From positions 1 to 8,893 of the forward strand of contig JAJYNF010000062.1 of the NCBI GenBank assembly GCA_021786455.1: DNA of 8,893 nt. The letters are read 5' to 3'. Of the stretch, positions 6,403-8,893 are shown one piece after another (the stretch's first letter is position 1; every line of letters starts with the position of its first letter). The stretch comes from Acidobacteriota bacterium (GTDB lineage: Bacteria; Acidobacteriota; Terriglobia; UBA7540). The notes under the pieces were generated by a model. The model saw nothing but the letters and a program-made list of their open reading frames with translations, searched no databases and had not been told where the DNA came from. The position numbers were made by a program, and so were the translations under genes.

Positions 6403-7203
6403 ATGTTGGAAGTGGAATTCGCGGAGCTCTCCGATCCCGGCACGGTTCGAGCCGGGAACGAAGATTGCCTGGGGCACTTTGTCCCCGCGACACCGGATGA
6501 AGCGCGCCGGCGAGGGTGGTTGTTCGCGCTGGCTGACGGGGTGGGGGGGCAAGCCGCGGGCGAAGTGGCCTCGCGCGCGGCGGTCGAGAGCGTGCTCAGC
6601 GAATTTCGAGCCTCGCCAGCCGGCGAGCCGCTTGCCCCTCTGTTGGCACGCCTGGTTCAGCAGGCGAATACTCGTGTCCTGGAGGCGAACCATGACGAGG
6701 CCACAACCGGTTCGGACATGGCCACCACATTGGTCGCTTGCGCCCTGCGTTACGACTTCGCCGCCGTGGCCCACGTCGGGGATTCTCGCTGCTATTTAGT
6801 CCGACGGGGACAGGCGAAAGCGCTGACGCGCGACCATACGGTGGCTGCCGAACAGGCTCGTCTGGGCCTGCTGACGAAAGCGGAGGCCGTCGGCGCGCCC
6901 ACTCGCCACCTGCTCAGCCGCTCGCTCGGAAGCGGGTTGTTTGCGGACGTCGAGGTCAGCAGTCATCCGCTGCTTGTCGGCGACACTCTGGTCCTTTGCT
7001 CGGACGGGCTTCACGTCGCCGTGGCCGACCGGGAAATAGCCGATATCGTCACGGTCTCGGAGGGTTTGGAAGACTCAGCGCAGAAGCTGGTGACGCTTGC
7101 CAACCAGCGGGACGGCAGCGATAATATCAGCGTCCAGCTCGTCCGCATTCGGAGCGTCGAGCGGGTGGGCATGTATCGCGGGCGGCCCTATAAGCTTCCC
7201 TAA
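6403..7203 (+). CDS. PP2C-type Ser/Thr protein phosphatase
   Basis: The 266-residue cytoplasmic protein is a single PP2C (PPM/Stp-like) domain of normal length, which removes phosphate from Ser/Thr using two metal ions. The motifs occur in order: RAGNED (16-21), FALADGVGGQAAGEVAS (41-57) with metal ligands D45 and G46, SDMATTL (104-110), VGDSRCYLVRRG (125-136), LTRDHT (141-146), LSRSLGSG (171-178), LCSDGL (198-203) with D201, and GSDNISV (238-244) with D240. All expected catalytic residues are present. The ATG is preceded by an in-frame stop and has no clear Shine-Dalgarno sequence; no other plausible start is seen. It lies 71 bases after the permease gene and 24 bases before the kinase gene. 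It is the probable antagonist of that kinase. Confidence 0.95.
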   Translation: MLEVEFAELSDPGTVRAGNEDCLGHFVPATPDEARRRGWLFALADGVGGQAAGEVASRAAVESVLSEFRASPAGEPLAPLLARLVQQANTRVLEANHDEATTGSDMATTLVACALRYDFAAVAHVGDSRCYLVRRGQAKALTRDHTVAAEQARLGLLTKAEAVGAPTRHLLSRSLGSGLFADVEVSSHPLLVGDTLVLCSDGLHVAVADREIADIVTVSEGLEDSAQKLVTLANQRDGSDNISVQLVRIRSVERVGMYRGRPYKLP

Positions 7204-7227
7204 AGGGAATGTTTCCTGCCTCTGAGG

Positions 7228-8196
7228 ATGAATCCACTACACCCGGGCGACCAGCTCGACCATTACCGAATTGAGCGCCTTGTCGCGCGGAGTGGCATGG
7301 CTTCTATCTTCCGCGCCACCGATCTGCGCACCGGCCATCCCGTCGCCCTCAAGGTTCCGCATCCCGAAATGGAGAGCGACCCCGTTTTCTTTGAACGTTT
7401 TCATCGCGAGGCGGACATCGGCCGGCGCTTGGACCATCCCGGCGTGATGAAGGTTTATGCGGAAGATCAAGCCAGCCGTGTCTATCTGGTGATGGAATGG
7501 GTAGAGGGCCGGCTACTCCGGCAGATCTTGAACGAGGAAGGCAAACTTCCCGTCGAGCGCGCCGTCCGCATTACGCTGGGCATTTGTAAGGCTTTGGACT
7601 ACATTCACTCGCAAGGCGTGGTTCATCGCGACCTGAAACCCGAAAACATCATGGTGGACGCAAACGACCACATTAAGCTGATTGATTTTGGCATTGCGGC
7701 AAACGCCGGCGCGCGACGCATCACCTTCACCAAACTCTCGAACACCATGGGCACGCCCGACTATATCTCGCCCGAACAAGTTCGCGGCCGGCGCGGCGAT
7801 GCCCGAAGCGACCTCTATGCGCTGGGGGTCATGCTCTATGAAATGCTGACCGGCAAGGTGCCTTTTCAGGGGCCCAATGCCTTCGCCATCATGAACGATC
7901 GGCTGCTCAATAATCCGGTCCCGCCTCGGGAACTCAACCCTGAAATTTCTCCGCAATTGCAGGAAATCATCTATCGAGCCCTGGAACGCGACCCCAAGAA
8001 TCGCTATGCCAGCGCGCGGGAATTGCTCTGGGATTTGGAACATCAAGACCAAGTCGGCGCGGCGGATCGCCCCGAGCTTCGTGATTGGAAGCAACGGCGC
8101 GAGCCCTTAACCCGAAAAATTCTCTTTTATGTCGTTCTCGCGTTGATTCCCATTATTATTTTTGCGCTCATGTTGTACCTGGCCCACGCGGCTTGA
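7228..8196 (+). CDS. Membrane-anchored Hanks-type Ser/Thr protein kinase
   Basis: The 322-residue protein has a full kinase domain at about 13-270 and one transmembrane helix at about 298-317, followed by only a few residues, so there is no extracellular sensor domain such as PASTA. Catalytic features are intact: K42 in VALKV, E61 in READI, the HRDLKPEN loop at 133-140, DFG at 153-155, MGTPDYISPEQ at 174-184 and SDLYALGVMLYEMLTG at 194-209. The loop AGARRITFTKLSNT provides possible autophosphorylation sites. The glycine-rich loop is degenerate: A20, S22 and A25 stand where the GxGxxG glycines usually are (VARSGMASIF). The ATG directly follows GAGG with almost no spacing; AAGGGA lies further upstream. 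It should phosphorylate cytoplasmic proteins at the membrane, opposed by the phosphatase encoded just upstream. Confidence 0.95.
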   Translation: MNPLHPGDQLDHYRIERLVARSGMASIFRATDLRTGHPVALKVPHPEMESDPVFFERFHREADIGRRLDHPGVMKVYAEDQASRVYLVMEWVEGRLLRQILNEEGKLPVERAVRITLGICKALDYIHSQGVVHRDLKPENIMVDANDHIKLIDFGIAANAGARRITFTKLSNTMGTPDYISPEQVRGRRGDARSDLYALGVMLYEMLTGKVPFQGPNAFAIMNDRLLNNPVPPRELNPEISPQLQEIIYRALERDPKNRYASARELLWDLEHQDQVGAADRPELRDWKQRREPLTRKILFYVVLALIPIIIFALMLYLAHAA

Positions 8197-8266
8197 AGCT
8201 TGGCGCGGGGCCTTGGTCCCGGCGCGGGCGCTTGCCTATTTTGATGGTTCAACGTATTTTGGCTGC

Positions 8267-8893
8267 ATGACGGCGCGACCCAAGGCGTGGTTATCGTGGT
8301 CCAGCGGAAAGGATAGCGCATGGTCACTCGAAGTGATGCGGCGGCGCAATGAGTTTGAAGTTGTCGGCTTGCTGACCACGGTCAACCGTGAGTACGCCCG
8401 CGTGGCCATGCATGCGGTCCGCGAAAGCCTTCTTCAGGCGCAGGCTGAAAGCGTAGGCTTGCCGCTGATTACGGTTCCCATTCCCTATCCCTGCCCCAAT
8501 GCCGTCTATGAAGCCGCCATGGCAGAAGCTGTCGAACGTGCCCAATCCGAAGGGGTGTTCCATATAGCATTTGGAGACCTCTTCCTTGAAGACATCCGTC
8601 AATATCGGGAAGAGAAAATGGCTGCCTGTGGAATGACTCCAGTATTCCCCGTTTGGGGGCTGGATACAGCTCGGCTGGCTCGAGAAATGATAGCGAGTGG
8701 CGTGCGCGCCGTGATTACCTGTGTGAACCCCAAAAAACTTTCGGGCTCCTTCGTCGGCCGAGAGTTCGACCTGAAATTTTTAGCTGATTTGCCTGCTGGG
8801 GTTGATCCCTGCGGTGAAAACGGTGAATTCCACAGCTTCGTTTACTCCGGCCCGATGTTTCACCAGCCGATCGCCATCGAGGTTGGGGAAGTG
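8267..8893 (+). CDS. Dph6-like PP-loop ATPase (ATP_bind_4 family), 3' end cut
   Basis: The frame from ATG at 8267 is open to the window edge, giving 209 residues. Near the N-terminus is the PP-loop WSSGKDSAWSL, a variant of SGGKDS that binds ATP and releases pyrophosphate. Further on are GDLFLEDIRQYREEKM, PVFPVWGLDT and DPCGENGEFHSFV, signatures of the diphthine-ammonia ligase-like (MJ0570-related, ATP_bind_4) family. Family members are about 220-240 residues, so only a short tail should be missing. In archaea and eukaryotes Dph6 amidates diphthine on EF2. Bacteria lack diphthamide, so the bacterial role is unknown, probably an ATP-dependent amidation or thiolation-type reaction. The ATG has no clear ribosome site. 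It lies 70 bases after the kinase gene. A minor frame ending at ATGA (8267-8270) overlaps its start and is probably chance. Confidence 0.9.
   Translation, partial: MTARPKAWLSWSSGKDSAWSLEVMRRRNEFEVVGLLTTVNREYARVAMHAVRESLLQAQAESVGLPLITVPIPYPCPNAVYEAAMAEAVERAQSEGVFHIAFGDLFLEDIRQYREEKMAACGMTPVFPVWGLDTARLAREMIASGVRAVITCVNPKKLSGSFVGREFDLKFLADLPAGVDPCGENGEFHSFVYSGPMFHQPIAIEVGEV

Noticed and set aside
7513..8094. 193-residue minus-strand frame within the kinase gene
   Set aside because: It is the complement of the catalytic core of the kinase and has no independent support.
8197..8266. GC-rich gap after the kinase with two GGCGCGGG copies, a possible terminator or repeat
   Set aside because: The pairing is imperfect and the two 8-base copies are expected in such GC-rich sequence.

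Overview
The window looks like chromosomal DNA of a GC-rich Gram-negative bacterium, most likely an acidobacterium. That placement is an inference. It rests on a small secreted protein of a type I associate with Acidobacteriota (DUF5818-like), an outer-membrane-type lipoprotein, a Hanks-type kinase with a C-terminal membrane anchor, and the absence of any mobile-element, phage, rRNA, tRNA or CRISPR signal. I ran no database search.

Layout. (1) Positions 1-773, minus strand: the 5' part of a lipoprotein gene (LolA/LolB/DUF4292-like) that runs off the left edge. It has a clear promoter but no normal start codon in frame with a full signal peptide. (2) 922-1278, plus: a small secreted Cys/Met/His-rich protein, transcribed divergently from (1). 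(3) Minus-strand block from 4271 down to 1320: a 59-residue two-helix membrane protein, a divergent Amt/Rh-family transporter whose GTG start overlaps the stop of that small gene, a hairpin, a 54-residue zinc-ribbon protein, and a zinc-dependent medium-chain dehydrogenase. (4) 4272-4531: an intergenic region with an AT-rich centre and a perfect 8-bp inverted repeat, separating the Amt block from a plus-strand run. (5) 4532 to the right edge, plus: an APC-superfamily permease with a large soluble insert, a PP2C phosphatase, a Ser/Thr kinase, and a Dph6-like PP-loop ATPase cut by the right edge.

How the genes may work together. The divergent Amt and APC genes put two possible nitrogen-compound transporters on either side of one control region, which suggests co-regulated nitrogen uptake; this is inference. 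No PII (GlnK) gene is next to the Amt gene; the small two-helix protein is there instead. The phosphatase and kinase lie 24 bases apart and form a plausible antagonistic signalling pair, and the kinase is membrane-anchored. The dehydrogenase and zinc-ribbon protein appear co-transcribed. The most notable points are the Amt pore residues (one pore histidine and both Phe-gate residues apparently replaced), the coupled micro-membrane protein, and three genes or gene starts that are easy to miss: the 54- and 59-residue proteins and the edge-truncated lipoprotein. No wholly new system is evident, but the small membrane protein plus divergent Amt is a reasonable candidate for an undescribed two-component transporter.
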